Both the position numbers and the translations under genes were made by a program. Source: Chitinimonas sp. BJB300 (GTDB lineage: Bacteria; Pseudomonadota; Gammaproteobacteria; Burkholderiales; Chitinimonadaceae). Taken from it: a stretch of 63,342 nucleotides of DNA. The notes below the pieces were generated by a model. That model was not told where the DNA came from and ran no database searches. It saw only the letters and a list, made by a program, of their open reading frames with translations. The DNA lies in assembly GCF_002735695.1 (NCBI RefSeq), contig NZ_PDZH01000006.1:1-63342 (forward strand). The letters are read 5' to 3'. Shown here in pieces: positions 1-9,127 of the stretch (positions are counted from its first letter, which is position 1; every line of letters begins with the position of its first letter).

Positions 1-237
1 ACGGTGTTTCGAGGGCTGGACGAATGGCTGCGTCACCGATTGCGCACCCTGCATCTGAAACAGTGGAAGCGGGGCAGGAGCATGTATCGGGAGCTGAAAG
101 CGCTCGGGGCGAGCGGAACGGACGCGACGAGGATAGCGAGCAATGCCAGACGCTGGTGGCGTAATGGCTACGGCGTGCTGAATCGTGCGCTGCCGATCGC
201 CTATTTCGATCGCCTGGGAGTTCCAAGACTCGCCTAA
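1..237 (+). CDS. ltrA: group II intron maturase/reverse transcriptase, C-terminal end (partial)
   Basis: An open frame from base 1 to the stop at 237 encodes the last ~78 residues of an intron-encoded protein. The visible part is basic and carries the maturase-specific (GIIM) pattern: 'LDEWLRHRLR' near the start, then 'QWKRGRSMYRELKALG', then 'RWWRNGYGVLNRALP' near the C-terminus. This domain binds intron RNA and assists splicing and retrohoming. The reverse-transcriptase and possible endonuclease domains are outside the window. The protein ends about 13 bases before the domain V-like hairpin, as expected. The family call is firm; the exact intron lineage is not determined. Confidence 0.85.
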   Translation, partial: TVFRGLDEWLRHRLRTLHLKQWKRGRSMYRELKALGASGTDATRIASNARRWWRNGYGVLNRALPIAYFDRLGVPRLA

Positions 238-327
238 CCTCAACTTCTCGAACCGCCCGGTGCGGACCCGCATGCCGGGTGGTGTGGCAGGGGTCAGCCA
301 GGTAATCTAGCCGCCCCTATGCCGATT
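1..327 (+). mobile_element. 3' end of a group II intron
   Basis: The window opens inside a group II intron. The end of its maturase reading frame (stop at 235-237) is followed by the ribozyme 3' part. A domain V-like hairpin of 34 bases lies at about 250-283: its lower stem pairs ACCGCCCGG with CCGGGTGGT and its upper stem pairs around a short loop. A domain VI-like stem follows at about 286-323, pairing GGCAGGGG with CCCCTATGCC and leaving an unpaired A that fits the branch point. The element ends near 'GCCGATT' at about 327, the usual purine/pyrimidine-rich 3' boundary. The 5' part lies outside the window, so class and completeness cannot be judged. Confidence 0.85.
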
Positions 328-667
328 AGTTATCGTGGAGTGAGTCTGAGAGCAGTCTTAATCTGAGTTGCTCGAATTCCGTTATGCCATTGCTAAGAAT
401 GTCCATCATTTCGATGGGCTTCCCATTTTCTAGGAAGTAGTACATACGCCGCCCAGCTCCACCGGAGACGGTAACTATCCCATAACAATCTGTTTGGTCG
501 ACAGTAGAGCGAGGCGGTCTTGTTAGCTCCTTGTGCTTCACCGTGTTTGCCAAATCCCCAACAATACTCATATATCTGGACGCACTGATGGCATCCTCGA
601 TTTGTTGCGATTTCTCGGGGTATTGCTTTTTCAGCCAGTCCTTTTCGTTTAAAAGATAAACCAACAT
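326..667 (-). pseudogene. unknown small protein, apparently truncated by the intron
   Basis: A 113-residue frame of unknown function. It contains 'DLANTVKHKELTR', which recalls the D..N..KH pattern of HEPN-like helical proteins, but that resemblance is from memory and weak. The stop codon (326-328, read on the minus strand) uses the two terminal T bases of the intron plus one flanking base, so the original C-terminus was probably longer and was cut by the insertion. The intron lies antisense to this gene, so splicing could not restore it. The frame is also open upstream of the ATG, back to a stop at 767-769, and reads like normal protein, so the N-terminus may be degraded as well. I treat it as a gene fragment. 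Confidence 0.5.
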
Positions 668-761
668 TGACTTAAATTGCTGCTGCAGCTCAATTTCAGA
701 GGTTTGATAATGAATCCAGTTGGCAATTCGTTTACTGATGGCTTTTATACATGCCCAGTTG

Positions 762-1418
762 TTATTTTAGATAATGCTTGTCATCAAAACTTTCCACCCA
801 CTGGGGGCGGTAGATCACCAGTACGGCGATGACGAGGCCACTGGTAAAGGCCTCCGACCAGGAAAAAAGCAAATAGTAGGGGAGTGCTTCTTCCAGCAGA
901 TAGCTTGCGCTATAGGTGCCGGCCAAGGCATGAAAGCCCAGCAGGCAAAGCGCTGCGGCAACAAAACTGATGGCTGCACCGAAAAAGCCATTGGCAAAGA
1001 AATAGGCAAAGTAGTTGGCGGGCAGGCGTGCTTGGCTTAAGTGCAGGATATGGTCGGCAATCACAATGCCGACACAAGGCCCAAGCAGCCAGCTCCAACC
1101 AGCCGCCAGCCAGTCAGCCTGACCATAGGCGCAGTTGGTCAACACAACCGCCGCCATGCCAACCAAGGCTTTGTCACGACCACAGACCAGGGTGAGGACT
1201 GAAGCACCCAGCAGGTGAAAACTAAGACCGGGTTTGATGCCGGTCTGTAATTGCCAAAGCACGGCAATCAGTGTGCTGGCGCCTAACCAGCCAGTGAGCT
1301 GGGACTGGCTCAACGCCACCCAGGCCACTTTACGCATCCGCCAAAACAGTATGCAGATGGCCAGCACATTGCCGACCACGAGCAGTTCGCTGGAAAAGGC
1401 CTCCGCACGCAGATTCAT
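762..1418 (-). CDS. CbiM/COG3235-type integral membrane protein (ECF transporter permease-like)
   Basis: 218 residues with about six hydrophobic segments spread over the whole length and an N-terminus ('MNLRAEAFSSELLVVGN') that leads into the first helix. It resembles the family of predicted energy-coupling-factor S-component/CbiM-like membrane proteins common in beta- and gammaproteobacteria: 'GLSFHLLGASVLTLVCG' and the ending 'FDDKHYLK' fit. These proteins are thought to take part in uptake of metal ions or vitamins, but no partner ATPase or permease is encoded nearby, so the substrate is unknown. The next gene upstream (alpha/beta hydrolase) ends 14 bases before this start, suggesting one transcript. 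Confidence 0.65.
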   Translation of the reverse strand: MNLRAEAFSSELLVVGNVLAICILFWRMRKVAWVALSQSQLTGWLGASTLIAVLWQLQTGIKPGLSFHLLGASVLTLVCGRDKALVGMAAVVLTNCAYGQADWLAAGWSWLLGPCVGIVIADHILHLSQARLPANYFAYFFANGFFGAAISFVAAALCLLGFHALAGTYSASYLLEEALPYYLLFSWSEAFTSGLVIAVLVIYRPQWVESFDDKHYLK

Positions 1419-1432
1419 GTCGGGCCAGGGCG

Positions 1433-2059
1433 TTACTTACCCAGTGCGCGATTAACGATATCCGCCAGCTGGGTGAGTTTGCCGTGGAAGAAGTGCCCTG
1501 CACCGGGCAAAACGGTAATGGGCAGGCTTTGCGGCCGAGCCCATTCAAATACTGCCGTGAGCGGGGCGACTTCGTCTTGTTCGCCGTGTACCACGATGGT
1601 ATTGGCAGGCACAGTGGGATATGCCCATTTAGATGTGGCGGGCGCGATCAGGATCAACTGTCTGAGTTCGCCCTCAGGCAGGCGTGCGGCGAGTTGGCTT
1701 TGCACATAGGTGCCAAAGGAAAAGCCGGCCAATACAAGCGGTAACGCACCGTGCTCGTTATGTGCGGCAGCCAACACGGCGGCCATATCGTCCACTTCAG
1801 CGCAGCCGGCGTCGTGTTCGCCATCACTCTTGCCTACACCGCGCAGATTGGGGCAATAGGCCACATAGCCACGGCGGGACAGCAATTTGGCCAGGGTATG
1901 GACAATCTTATTGGTATTGGTGCCGCCTTGAAGGGGGTTGGGGTGTGCAACCAGCGCAATGCCCACCGGGCGGCCATCGAGCGCGCTGCCCAGAACCAGC
2001 GTCTCAAGCTGGCCTGCCGGCCCGGCGATAAAGCGAGATTCGAATTGAGGTGCACGCAT
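1433..2059 (-). CDS. alpha/beta hydrolase (COG2945 type)
   Basis: 208 residues with the alpha/beta hydrolase fold. The nucleophile elbow is GFSFG (residues 112-116, Ser114), the acid is probably Asp162 in 'GEQDEVAP' and the base His189 in 'GAGHFFHGKL'. The N-terminal 'VAHPNPLQGGTNTNKIVHTLAK' is typical of the small cytoplasmic COG2945 hydrolases, whose natural substrates are not established. No signal peptide is seen. It sits 3 bases downstream of the ferredoxin gene on the same strand, so the two are probably co-transcribed; no functional link is apparent from sequence. Confidence 0.8.
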   Translation of the reverse strand: MRAPQFESRFIAGPAGQLETLVLGSALDGRPVGIALVAHPNPLQGGTNTNKIVHTLAKLLSRRGYVAYCPNLRGVGKSDGEHDAGCAEVDDMAAVLAAAHNEHGALPLVLAGFSFGTYVQSQLAARLPEGELRQLILIAPATSKWAYPTVPANTIVVHGEQDEVAPLTAVFEWARPQSLPITVLPGAGHFFHGKLTQLADIVNRALGK

Positions 2060-2062
2060 GGC

Positions 2063-2371
2063 TCAAACCTTCAGACGTTCGACAACCTTACCTTTGATCA
2101 GGTGCTCTTGGATGATCTCCTCGACATCTTCTTTGTCCACATACTGGTACCAGACGTTATCGGGATAGACCACCATCACGGGCCCCAGCGCGCAGCGGTC
2201 GAGGCAGCCGGCTTTGTTGGTGCGCACCTTGCCTTCTCCGGCCAAGCCCAATTCCTTGACGCGTTTCTTGGCGTAGGTGTGCATGTCACTGGCACCCAGG
2301 TTGTTGCAGCAGCTCTCGCCGTTGGGGCGCTGGTTGGTACAAAAGAAAACGTGATGTTTGAAGTAACTCAT
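2063..2371 (-). CDS. thioredoxin-like [2Fe-2S] ferredoxin
   Basis: 102 residues when started at the ATG at 2371, which has GAGG seven bases upstream and lies just past the stop of the preceding gene; a longer frame to 2392 would overlap that gene. Cysteines at 11, 21/22, 56 and 60 (the last two in 'AGCLDRCALG') match the C-x(9,10)-C...C-x3-C pattern of thioredoxin-fold [2Fe-2S] ferredoxins. Such proteins carry electrons in the cytoplasm; the redox partner cannot be inferred here. It lies between an unknown protein and a hydrolase in a compact minus-strand run. Confidence 0.85.
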   Translation of the reverse strand: MSYFKHHVFFCTNQRPNGESCCNNLGASDMHTYAKKRVKELGLAGEGKVRTNKAGCLDRCALGPVMVVYPDNVWYQYVDKEDVEEIIQEHLIKGKVVERLKV

Positions 2372-2378
2372 GGCAACC

Positions 2379-3512
2379 TCAGTGGCGGGCAAGGGCCGCC
2401 GGCAACTCGGTCGGCAGGGGGAAGTAGGGGAGGTTGTCTTTGATTTGCGGCAGCACTTCGCCCAGCACGCGGATATCGTCGTGATGGCATTCGCGTAGTA
2501 GCTCCACCATCATTTGCTGGAGCGCCTCCACCCGATCGAATTGGCCTAATGGCCAGATAAAACCTGCCCATTCTTCGCCGTTTTTCTCAGCCCCCAGGGT
2601 GACGCGCAGTTCTGCGCCTTCGTGGCACGACAGTACGGCGACCGGTGTTTCACCGGTCTCCCTAAGCTTGCGCAGCGTGTTGCTGGCGAAAACCTGGAAG
2701 CGGATTTCCTGTTGAGCGACACGACCATCATCCAATGCGGCCAGCCACGCTTGCGGTGCGCGGGGCAGGGGAAATAAGGTCATGGCGTCGTGTTCGAGTT
2801 GGTCACCAAGCAGTTTGGTCAGCGCCAGCGCCCATTGACCCGGTGCAGCGTTCAACTGCACCACCGGTGTTGCATCTGCCGGTTGCATGGCGATGCCGAC
2901 GATATAGCGCAGGAAAACACCATCACCATCGACATTGACCGGCGCTTCCGTGAAGTCATGCGGCAAGCCACCCGAGGCATATTGCAACGCGTCGCGCCAA
3001 CGCGCTAGTTGGCTGGGTTGAATGCCGCGTAACTGGTCATGATCAAGCAACTTGCTCGACAACTGTATGTCCGCCCCAGCTTGAATAACCCCATGCTGCA
3101 CCAATAGTGCTTGTACCGCGCCAATATCGGGCAGCTTACCGGCAATGGTGTGCTTGCCGCGGACACCAGCAACCAAGACGACGGGCAGGGCGAAAATCAC
3201 GGCATGTTGGGGTTGGCCAGCCACAGCATGTTCCACGTTGGCGCGAAGGCGCTCATTCAACACCCTGAGGGTTGCGAGGTCTGGTGCAGTGGCCAGGGCG
3301 GCGGCGATTGCAGCATCGTCACCTTGGCTCAGCAGGCGCTTCAACTCGGTGTCCAGCGCCGCTTCCTTGGCAACTAGGTGGCCAAGATTGCGTTCGCCCA
3401 GCAGGGCATGCGCGAGGTGGTGCAATGAATGGGTGGCGGTGCCGCTATAGGAGCGCGGATCGGGCAGGGGGGCGAGAGCGTGCATGGCGTATCGGTAGGT
3501 GGCTTGCGGCAA
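2379..3512 (-). CDS. conserved protein of unknown function
   Basis: 377 residues, soluble, no signal peptide and no motif I recognise. The middle holds 'HAVIFALPVVLVAGVRGKHTI' and the end is acidic and mixed. The start is uncertain: the ATG at 3512 and another at 3485 (giving 368 residues beginning 'MHALAPLPDPRSY') are both possible, and neither has a clear ribosome binding site. The stop is 7 bases before the ferredoxin start, so the ferredoxin and this gene are probably one transcript. From general form it looks like a lineage-specific protein of betaproteobacteria; no role is proposed. Confidence 0.7.
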   Translation of the reverse strand: MPQATYRYAMHALAPLPDPRSYSGTATHSLHHLAHALLGERNLGHLVAKEAALDTELKRLLSQGDDAAIAAALATAPDLATLRVLNERLRANVEHAVAGQPQHAVIFALPVVLVAGVRGKHTIAGKLPDIGAVQALLVQHGVIQAGADIQLSSKLLDHDQLRGIQPSQLARWRDALQYASGGLPHDFTEAPVNVDGDGVFLRYIVGIAMQPADATPVVQLNAAPGQWALALTKLLGDQLEHDAMTLFPLPRAPQAWLAALDDGRVAQQEIRFQVFASNTLRKLRETGETPVAVLSCHEGAELRVTLGAEKNGEEWAGFIWPLGQFDRVEALQQMMVELLRECHHDDIRVLGEVLPQIKDNLPYFPLPTELPAALARH

Positions 3513-3638
3513 AGTCGCAATTATACGGGCATCCCCTCCGCTTGGTTTGATCTATAAGGCATCCCGGTTGTGATGAAGCCAACTTGAATGGGGCGTACAG
3601 CCAACAATGCTGTGGCTGTGGTGTTACCCCAGTAGACA

Positions 3639-3674
3639 AACACCCCTTCGCTATGTGATCAGCGAAGGGGTGTT
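3639..3674 (-). terminator. strong hairpin downstream of prfC
   Basis: AACACCCCTTCGCT (3639-3652) pairs perfectly with AGCGAAGGGGTGTT (3661-3674) around an 8-base loop. It lies 21 bases beyond the prfC stop. On the minus strand the stem is followed by TTTGTCT, a weak U-tract, so it is a plausible intrinsic terminator for prfC. Confidence 0.65.
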
Positions 3675-3694
3675 GTGTTGGATACCAAGCGCTA

Positions 3695-5287
3695 TCAAAG
3701 TTTGGCGGAGTGCTCGCGCGTGGCGTGGAAGCGCACCTTGGGCCAACGTTCCTGCGCCAATTCCAGGTTGACCCGATTCGGTGCGAGGTAGGCCAGATTG
3801 TCTGCTGCGTCGCGCGACAGATTCAATATGAGGCTTTTTTCGAAGTCGGCCAGCATGCGGGCATCTTCACAGCTCACCCAGCGTGTGCTGTGGACGCTGG
3901 CGTTTTCGAAGATGGCATCGACGCCATATTCGTTTTCCAGCCGACTTTTTACCACTTCGAACTGCAACACGCCTACTGCGCCGATGATTAAGTCCGCACC
4001 TGACAAGGGTTTGAACACTTGTACTGCGCCTTCTTCCCCTAACTGCTGCAAGCCTTTTTGCAATTGCTTGACCTTGAGCGGGTTACGAATCCGCACGGTA
4101 CGGAACAATTCCGGCGCGAAGTAGGGGATGCCGGTAAAAGCCAGCTTTTCACCTTCGCTGAAGCTATCGCCGATCTGGATATTGCCGTGGTTGGGCACGC
4201 CGATGATATCGCCGGCGTAGGCTTCTTCCACCTGCGCACGACTGGACGCCATGAAGGTCACGACGGAATTCGCCGCCACATCGCGTTCCAGGCGCAAGTG
4301 CTTCATCTTCATGCCACGTTCGAACTTGCCCGAGCAGACACGCAGGAAGGCGATGCGGTCGCGGTGCTTGGGGTCCATGTTGGCCTGGATCTTGAACACG
4401 AAGCCGGAGAACTTCTCTTCGTCTGGCTGGACGTCACGCACGGTTGCATCGCGGTGCTGCGGTGCGGGTGCCCATTCAATCAAGGCGTTCAGGATTTCGC
4501 GTACACCGAAGTTGTTGATGGCGGAACCAAAGAACACTGGGGTTTGGCGGCCGGCGAGGAAGGCTTCCAGTTCAAACGGGTGGGACGCGCCGCGTACCAG
4601 TTCCAACTCCATGCGGGTGTGTTCGATCTCCAGCGGGAACAACTCATCCAGGCGCGGGTTATCGATGCCTTTGATGATCTCCACTTCATCGATATTGCGG
4701 TCTTCGCCTGGTGAGAACAGCAGGATCTCGTCATTCAGGATGTGGTACACACCGCGGAAGGTCTTGCCCATGCCAATCGGCCAGGTGATGGGTGCGCATT
4801 GAATCTTCAACACGCTTTCTACTTCGTCGAGCAACTCAAGCGAATCGCGCACTTCGCGGTCGTACTTGTTCATGAAGGTGACGATGGGGGTGTCGCGCAG
4901 GCGGCAGACATTCAGGAGCTTGATTGTCTGCTCTTCCACGCCTTTGGCGGCGTCGATTACCATCAGTGCGCTATCGACGGCAGTCAGCACGCGGTAGGTG
5001 TCTTCCGAAAAGTCCTGGTGGCCCGGGGTGTCGAGCAGGTTGATGACATGGTCGCGGTAGTCAAACTGCATGACCGAAGATGCCACCGAGATGCCGCGCT
5101 GCTTTTCGATTTCCATCCAGTCGCTGGTGGCGAACTTGCCGGTTTTTTTGCCCTTCACCGTGCCAGCCATCTGGATGGCGCCCGAGAAATACAGCAGTTT
5201 TTCGGTCAACGTTGTTTTACCGGCATCGGGGTGGGAGATGATGCCGAATGTGCGTCGGCGGGCGACTTCCTGAGCAATGGGCGACAT
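3695..5287 (-). CDS. prfC: peptide chain release factor 3 (RF3)
   Basis: 530 residues, the usual RF3 length. RF3 is the translational GTPase that removes RF1/RF2 from the ribosome after peptide release. In the frame begun at the in-frame TTG (5293), the G1 P-loop HPDAGKTT is at 21-28, the switch motif EKQRGIS at 63-69, DTPGH at 88-92 and NKYD at 142-145. The ATG at 5287 is preferred because AAGG lies nine bases upstream; the TTG two codons earlier is a weaker choice. Domains II and III fill the C-terminal half. It is a housekeeping gene with its own hairpin downstream and about 110 bases to the HD-GYP gene upstream. Confidence 0.97.
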   Translation of the reverse strand: MSPIAQEVARRRTFGIISHPDAGKTTLTEKLLYFSGAIQMAGTVKGKKTGKFATSDWMEIEKQRGISVASSVMQFDYRDHVINLLDTPGHQDFSEDTYRVLTAVDSALMVIDAAKGVEEQTIKLLNVCRLRDTPIVTFMNKYDREVRDSLELLDEVESVLKIQCAPITWPIGMGKTFRGVYHILNDEILLFSPGEDRNIDEVEIIKGIDNPRLDELFPLEIEHTRMELELVRGASHPFELEAFLAGRQTPVFFGSAINNFGVREILNALIEWAPAPQHRDATVRDVQPDEEKFSGFVFKIQANMDPKHRDRIAFLRVCSGKFERGMKMKHLRLERDVAANSVVTFMASSRAQVEEAYAGDIIGVPNHGNIQIGDSFSEGEKLAFTGIPYFAPELFRTVRIRNPLKVKQLQKGLQQLGEEGAVQVFKPLSGADLIIGAVGVLQFEVVKSRLENEYGVDAIFENASVHSTRWVSCEDARMLADFEKSLILNLSRDAADNLAYLAPNRVNLELAQERWPKVRFHATREHSAKL

Positions 5288-5396
5288 GGTCAAGCGCCTT
5301 GAATTCTTTGAGAAAAGGGCGCGATTGTAGGCCAGCGGAAGTTTAAAGTCGATGCAGCCTCGTGTTCGGCCTGCCTTTGGCCCGGTTACGTTGCAA

Positions 5397-6536
5397 TCAA
5401 CCCCAGATCATATCCAGATCGACGTAGGCATTGAAGGTGGCCGGGTCGATGGTTTCACCTACGCCGAATATCTTGATTTGGGTGTCTCGATACTCGGGGG
5501 GTGACATCGGTTCGCCGTCTGCGCCGATCAGGCTGCACACGATGGGATGGTTGGGCGAGCTGCCTGCACGCACCACCACGCCTTTTTCACCATTGGCCAG
5601 ACGCAATTGTAAGCCTGGTGGAAAAACGCCCAAGGCATGGATGAAGTGTGCTGCCAGCGTTTGGTCGACTGTTTTACCCCGTTCGAGCAGGATGCCGCGT
5701 AAGGCGACAGTCAAGGGCACGGCGGATCGATATTCATGAAAGGTAATTCGGGCGCAGTACATATCCGCCAGCCGTAACAGCTGGCCCTCTGCACTGACTT
5801 CTGTGCCGCTCAAGCCATTGGGGTAGCCGCTGCCATCGAAATGTTCGTGGTGTTCCAGCACCGCCCGTAGCCAGATAGGGTCGTTCACCCCGATGGACTT
5901 GAGCTTGGCAGTGGCTTCTTCCGGATGTCGGTGCAGCTGTTCCCTTTGCTCATCGGTCAAGGGCGAGACCTGGGATTTAATTTCGTCCTGAAAGTCGATG
6001 GAGCCGAGATTCATCGTCAAGGCGGCGCAAATCAAGCCCATTTCCTTGGCGGGGGATAGCTTTTGCGCGCGGGCGGCCAGTTTGACAATAGTGGCAGTAT
6101 CGAGCAGATGGCGGGTACTGTAGCGCCCTTCTTGCCGCAGGCTGATGATGGCTTGTGCGAGTTCTGGCTTGACGGAAGCCAGCGCATCGACGTCTTTGGC
6201 GATTTCGGTGATGCGGGCAATAAACTGGCCGCTTTGGATATTGGCTTCCAACTGGCTGTAGACGAGCTCCACTTTCTTGCGCAGATCCATCCAGTCCTGC
6301 GCGAAATTACCGCTGTCCTTTTCGTCTTCTTCCTGTGCTTCCAGTTGTTCCAGGCGGGATTGTTGCAAGGCTTTGCTGTCTGCGAAAACGCCGACGGCGA
6401 CCAACCGGTCGACCTGGCCTTCGTTGGAGACGATAAAGCCCTTGCGTAGCAGCAAAGTGCCCTTTTCATCGCAGACATCCCAAGGTAGCGCCTTGCCGAC
6501 TTCAATGTCGGAGTGTCGAACCCGTGATTGGCTCAT
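5397..6536 (-). CDS. HD-GYP domain protein with degenerate HD motif
   Basis: 379 residues. An N-terminal ~50-residue segment resembles the small domain in front of many HD-GYP proteins, an acidic linker follows (about 66-75), then an HD-GYP domain (about 135-310) and a beta-rich C-terminus. HD-GYP proteins normally hydrolyse cyclic di-GMP with a metal site built from the HD pair. The GYP half is intact ('[11 protein letters not shown]', 229-239), but the expected HD dipeptide reads MN (175-176, '[10 protein letters not shown]'). The protein may therefore bind rather than cleave the nucleotide. It starts 23 bases after the SiaB-like gene and closes a four-gene unit, taking the place that the diguanylate cyclase SiaD holds in Pseudomonas. 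Confidence 0.85.
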   Translation of the reverse strand: MSQSRVRHSDIEVGKALPWDVCDEKGTLLLRKGFIVSNEGQVDRLVAVGVFADSKALQQSRLEQLEAQEEDEKDSGNFAQDWMDLRKKVELVYSQLEANIQSGQFIARITEIAKDVDALASVKPELAQAIISLRQEGRYSTRHLLDTATIVKLAARAQKLSPAKEMGLICAALTMNLGSIDFQDEIKSQVSPLTDEQREQLHRHPEEATAKLKSIGVNDPIWLRAVLEHHEHFDGSGYPNGLSGTEVSAEGQLLRLADMYCARITFHEYRSAVPLTVALRGILLERGKTVDQTLAAHFIHALGVFPPGLQLRLANGEKGVVVRAGSSPNHPIVCSLIGADGEPMSPPEYRDTQIKIFGVGETIDPATFNAYVDLDMIWG

Positions 6537-6559
6537 GATTAGCCCTGCCGTTGCCGGAT

Positions 6560-7117
6560 CTAGATCGTTGCTTTCAGCAGGAATATGGCTGTGCCTGGCT
6601 GGGTGGCATCCTCAATGATTCGATAGGCTAGAGGGGCTTGGGCATCACGGGCGATAGTCATTAGCCCCAGCCCCGCCCCTTTGCTGCCGTCGGGCGTTTC
6701 CTGGCGTATCGCCTGGGCGTAGCCTTCCTTGATCTGGGCATGGGTCATCAACCGCAGCGGTTCAATGCGGTCACGCAGGAACAAGGCTTGTTCCATATCT
6801 ACCCGATTGGCACATTCCAGCAGATAGTGGCCTTGCGTAAGGGTGACGGAAATGCTGCCCCAGCGTAATTGGTGGTCGTTCTGGTCATTTGGCGTCAAAG
6901 TGTCCCGAGCGTAGTGGATGATGTTCTGCGTCATCTCTACCAGGGACGAAAGTAGTCGCCGTCGCACCGGGGTGCTGACCGCTTCCCGTTCTAGTTTCAC
7001 CTTGAAGCCTTCCACCATGGCTGTCAAAAGAGGCTGCGACAGATAGCCACTGTAGAAGAAGCAGACATTTCCGGCGGTGAAGAGCTCGCCAAATTGATCG
7101 AACACATCATCAAGCAT
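6560..7117 (-). CDS. siaB: SiaB-like kinase
   Basis: 185 residues from the ATG at 7117, chosen because GGAG precedes it and the frame then begins 'MLDDVFDQFGELF' as in the family. In Pseudomonas, SiaB is the kinase that phosphorylates SiaC, opposing the phosphatase SiaA. Visible ATPase-like elements are 'SSLVEMTQNIIHYARD' (N-box region) and 'GSKGAGLGLMTIARDA' (glycine-rich lid), consistent with a histidine-kinase-like ATP fold. The gene lies between the siaC-like gene (66 bases) and the HD-GYP gene (23 bases). The gene order A-C-B differs from the A-B-C-D order of Pseudomonas. Confidence 0.85.
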   Translation of the reverse strand: MLDDVFDQFGELFTAGNVCFFYSGYLSQPLLTAMVEGFKVKLEREAVSTPVRRRLLSSLVEMTQNIIHYARDTLTPNDQNDHQLRWGSISVTLTQGHYLLECANRVDMEQALFLRDRIEPLRLMTHAQIKEGYAQAIRQETPDGSKGAGLGLMTIARDAQAPLAYRIIEDATQPGTAIFLLKATI

Positions 7118-7183
7118 GGGGCTGTGCTCCCAGTGGTTGCCGCCAGGGCTGGCCTTGCGGTGCAAGCAATTCGGTTTATGAGA

Positions 7184-7573
7184 TTAATCGGTATTCACGG
7201 GGATATCGACAAAGTTCAGAACAGGGAAATCCTCGTGTATTTCCTGACCGAATTCGAACAAGGTTTCGTCATCAGCATCATGGAACCAATTGAGGGTGAT
7301 CTTGTTACCTGCAGCAGCTGCCTGATTGAAGGCATCAAACATGGAAAACAACAACTTGGTGCTGGAGCTATTGAAGTACGCGAGCGACACATTGATCTGG
7401 ATTGGCGTCTGGCTGCAGCTGGAAAGATACTGCCGTACCCGTTCGAGTATGGGGCCGTAGAAAGCCGTGGCATTTTCCGGATAGGACTCACCCTTCATGG
7501 CCAGCATGTGCTGGTCGAAGCGAAAGTCGACTTCCGGCGTGCTGGGTGTGGCGGCAATGAACAGGTTTTCCAT
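7184..7573 (-). CDS. siaC: SiaC-like phospho-switch protein (DUF1987)
   Basis: 129 residues from the ATG at 7573 (an ATG one codon earlier also fits the AGAGG ribosome binding site). It begins 'MENLFIAATPSTPEVDF', the conserved DUF1987 opening in which the threonine of the 'TPSTP' segment region is the phosphorylated site in the family. 'NVSLAYFNSSSTKLLFSMFD' is the family's central STAS-like segment. In Pseudomonas, unphosphorylated SiaC activates the cyclase SiaD. Here no GGDEF gene follows, so the output partner is probably the HD-GYP protein or lies elsewhere. The gene is 78 bases downstream of siaA. Confidence 0.88.
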   Translation of the reverse strand: MENLFIAATPSTPEVDFRFDQHMLAMKGESYPENATAFYGPILERVRQYLSSCSQTPIQINVSLAYFNSSSTKLLFSMFDAFNQAAAAGNKITLNWFHDADDETLFEFGQEIHEDFPVLNFVDIPVNTD

Positions 7574-7651
7574 CATGTGTTCCTCTTTGACATGGCGCTG
7601 CAAACTACATCCTGCCGCGGTGCGTTTTGTGGGTGGTAAGGCATCGGTGGT

Positions 7652-8884
7652 TCAAGGTCGAAAGCATAGGAAGGTCAGATCATCCCGCCTCGGCTGGTCG
7701 GCCTGCCAAAGGCTGTAAGCATTGATTACCGACATGCCGATCACATCGGCACGCTCGTTACGCTGTGCCAGGATAGACTCCCTGATGCGGCGTTTGCCAA
7801 AGGCGGTTTGCTTGGGCCCACCTATCTGGTCCACCAGACCATCGGTTGTCACAAACATCAGCGTACCTTGCGGGGCGTCAATCACCTGGGTGCGCCATTG
7901 GTAGTCCATGGGGGTATCGACATAGCCCACGCCCATCCGGTCGCCATCCACCACCACAAAGTCGTCGCTGTCCTGGTTCAAGACGAACAGCGGCGTCTTG
8001 GCTGCCGCGTAGGTCAGGGTGCGTTTGGCGTCATCAAACCAGAAAAAAGCACCATCCAGCCCGTCGTCCGATTGCCCAAGGTCTTCACGCGGCCCAGCTT
8101 GGCCAAGCAGGCGCTTGATGGCGCGGTTGAGTTCCGACAAGATCGCTGCTGGGTCTTGCGGGCTGCAATGCTCAATGGCTTGCACCAATAGCGACGAGGT
8201 GATCAGGGTCATGAATGCGCCTGGCACACCATGCCCTGTGCAGTCTGCGACGGCGCCGAACCAGCCATCCTGGAAACGGGCGAAATGGTAGAAGTCGCCG
8301 CCCACCACATCACGGGGTTCCCACACCAGTTCGCTGTCGTTCGAAGTCTTGGCCAAGGTTTCACGCGCAGCGCGCATCAAGGCCTGTTGGATGACGCCGG
8401 CGTATTCGATGGAATGGCGTATTTGGCGGTTTTTTTCCGCTTGCAGGTCGGCAATCATCCTCATCAGCCGCAAGCAGGAGCCCACGCCAGAGTAAAAGCC
8501 ATCACGGGTGACGATAAAACCCGCTGCCAACGTCTGTTCGCCATGATCGACCACCCGGAAGGAGAGCACCTCCAGGTTGAGCTTTTCATCGACGATCAGT
8601 GGGTCGCGGTTCATGAAAGTCACGCAGCTTTGCGGCCCGTACATCTCCTGGCTTTCCGGCGTCGACATCTCGGACATGAACGTATTGCGGTGGATCAACC
8701 CGACAGGCACACCCAGTGACACCACCGGTAGGCTGACCAGATCACGGTCGCGCGCAAAACGATTGAGCACCGCGATATTGGTCGTTTCGGGTGATACAGG
8801 CGCGATCTCGGTCGATATCCCACCGGCGTACGGGAGTCGATGTACGGTCTGGCGCTTGAAATAATCGACGCTGGGTAGATCCAT
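7652..8884 (-). CDS. siaA: SiaA-like PP2C/SpoIIE phosphatase with N-terminal sensory domain
   Basis: 410 residues. The C-terminal half is a SpoIIE-type PPM phosphatase with metal-binding motifs DVVGGDFY (192-199), ADCTGHGVPG (213-222), TTDGLVDQ (346-353) and RRDDLT (399-404). The N-terminal ~145 residues look like a tandem CBS-type or similar cytoplasmic ligand domain ('LVSLPVVSLGVPVGLIHRN', 'FMNRDPLIVDEKL'), and 'ADLQAEKNRQIRHSIEYAGVIQQAL' is a signalling-helix linker. Pseudomonas SiaA instead has a membrane-bound HAMP sensor, so this enzyme should sense a cytoplasmic cue. It should dephosphorylate SiaC. It is the first gene of the unit; its promoter must lie within 8885-9120. Confidence 0.87.
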   Translation of the reverse strand: MDLPSVDYFKRQTVHRLPYAGGISTEIAPVSPETTNIAVLNRFARDRDLVSLPVVSLGVPVGLIHRNTFMSEMSTPESQEMYGPQSCVTFMNRDPLIVDEKLNLEVLSFRVVDHGEQTLAAGFIVTRDGFYSGVGSCLRLMRMIADLQAEKNRQIRHSIEYAGVIQQALMRAARETLAKTSNDSELVWEPRDVVGGDFYHFARFQDGWFGAVADCTGHGVPGAFMTLITSSLLVQAIEHCSPQDPAAILSELNRAIKRLLGQAGPREDLGQSDDGLDGAFFWFDDAKRTLTYAAAKTPLFVLNQDSDDFVVVDGDRMGVGYVDTPMDYQWRTQVIDAPQGTLMFVTTDGLVDQIGGPKQTAFGKRRIRESILAQRNERADVIGMSVINAYSLWQADQPRRDDLTFLCFRP

Positions 8885-9127
8885 TTAGGCAGAAAGGTCC
8901 GTGGCGCTTACCGCAAAGACGGAGAGACGACAGCTGTGTCGCCCACGCATTACTAGAATTTTATATAGCTGACATGGCCTGAAAAAGCCAAGGGGACGAT
9001 GGAGGCTGCAAAGCGCGCAAGGCACGAAGTTTGTTGGGTGAAAACCTTGGGTACCACAGTGCTTGGTGCAGATGCATCGCCGATGTCTAGTTGCCAGACG
9101 AGGTGGCGAATCAGAATATGTAGGGTG

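Noticed and set aside
1751-2443. Plus-strand frame of 230 residues across the hydrolase and ferredoxin genes
   Set aside because: Shadow of two well-supported minus-strand genes; no conserved domain.
4058-4714. Long plus-strand frame (218 residues) inside prfC
   Set aside because: Antisense shadow of prfC; no family match and no independent start signal.
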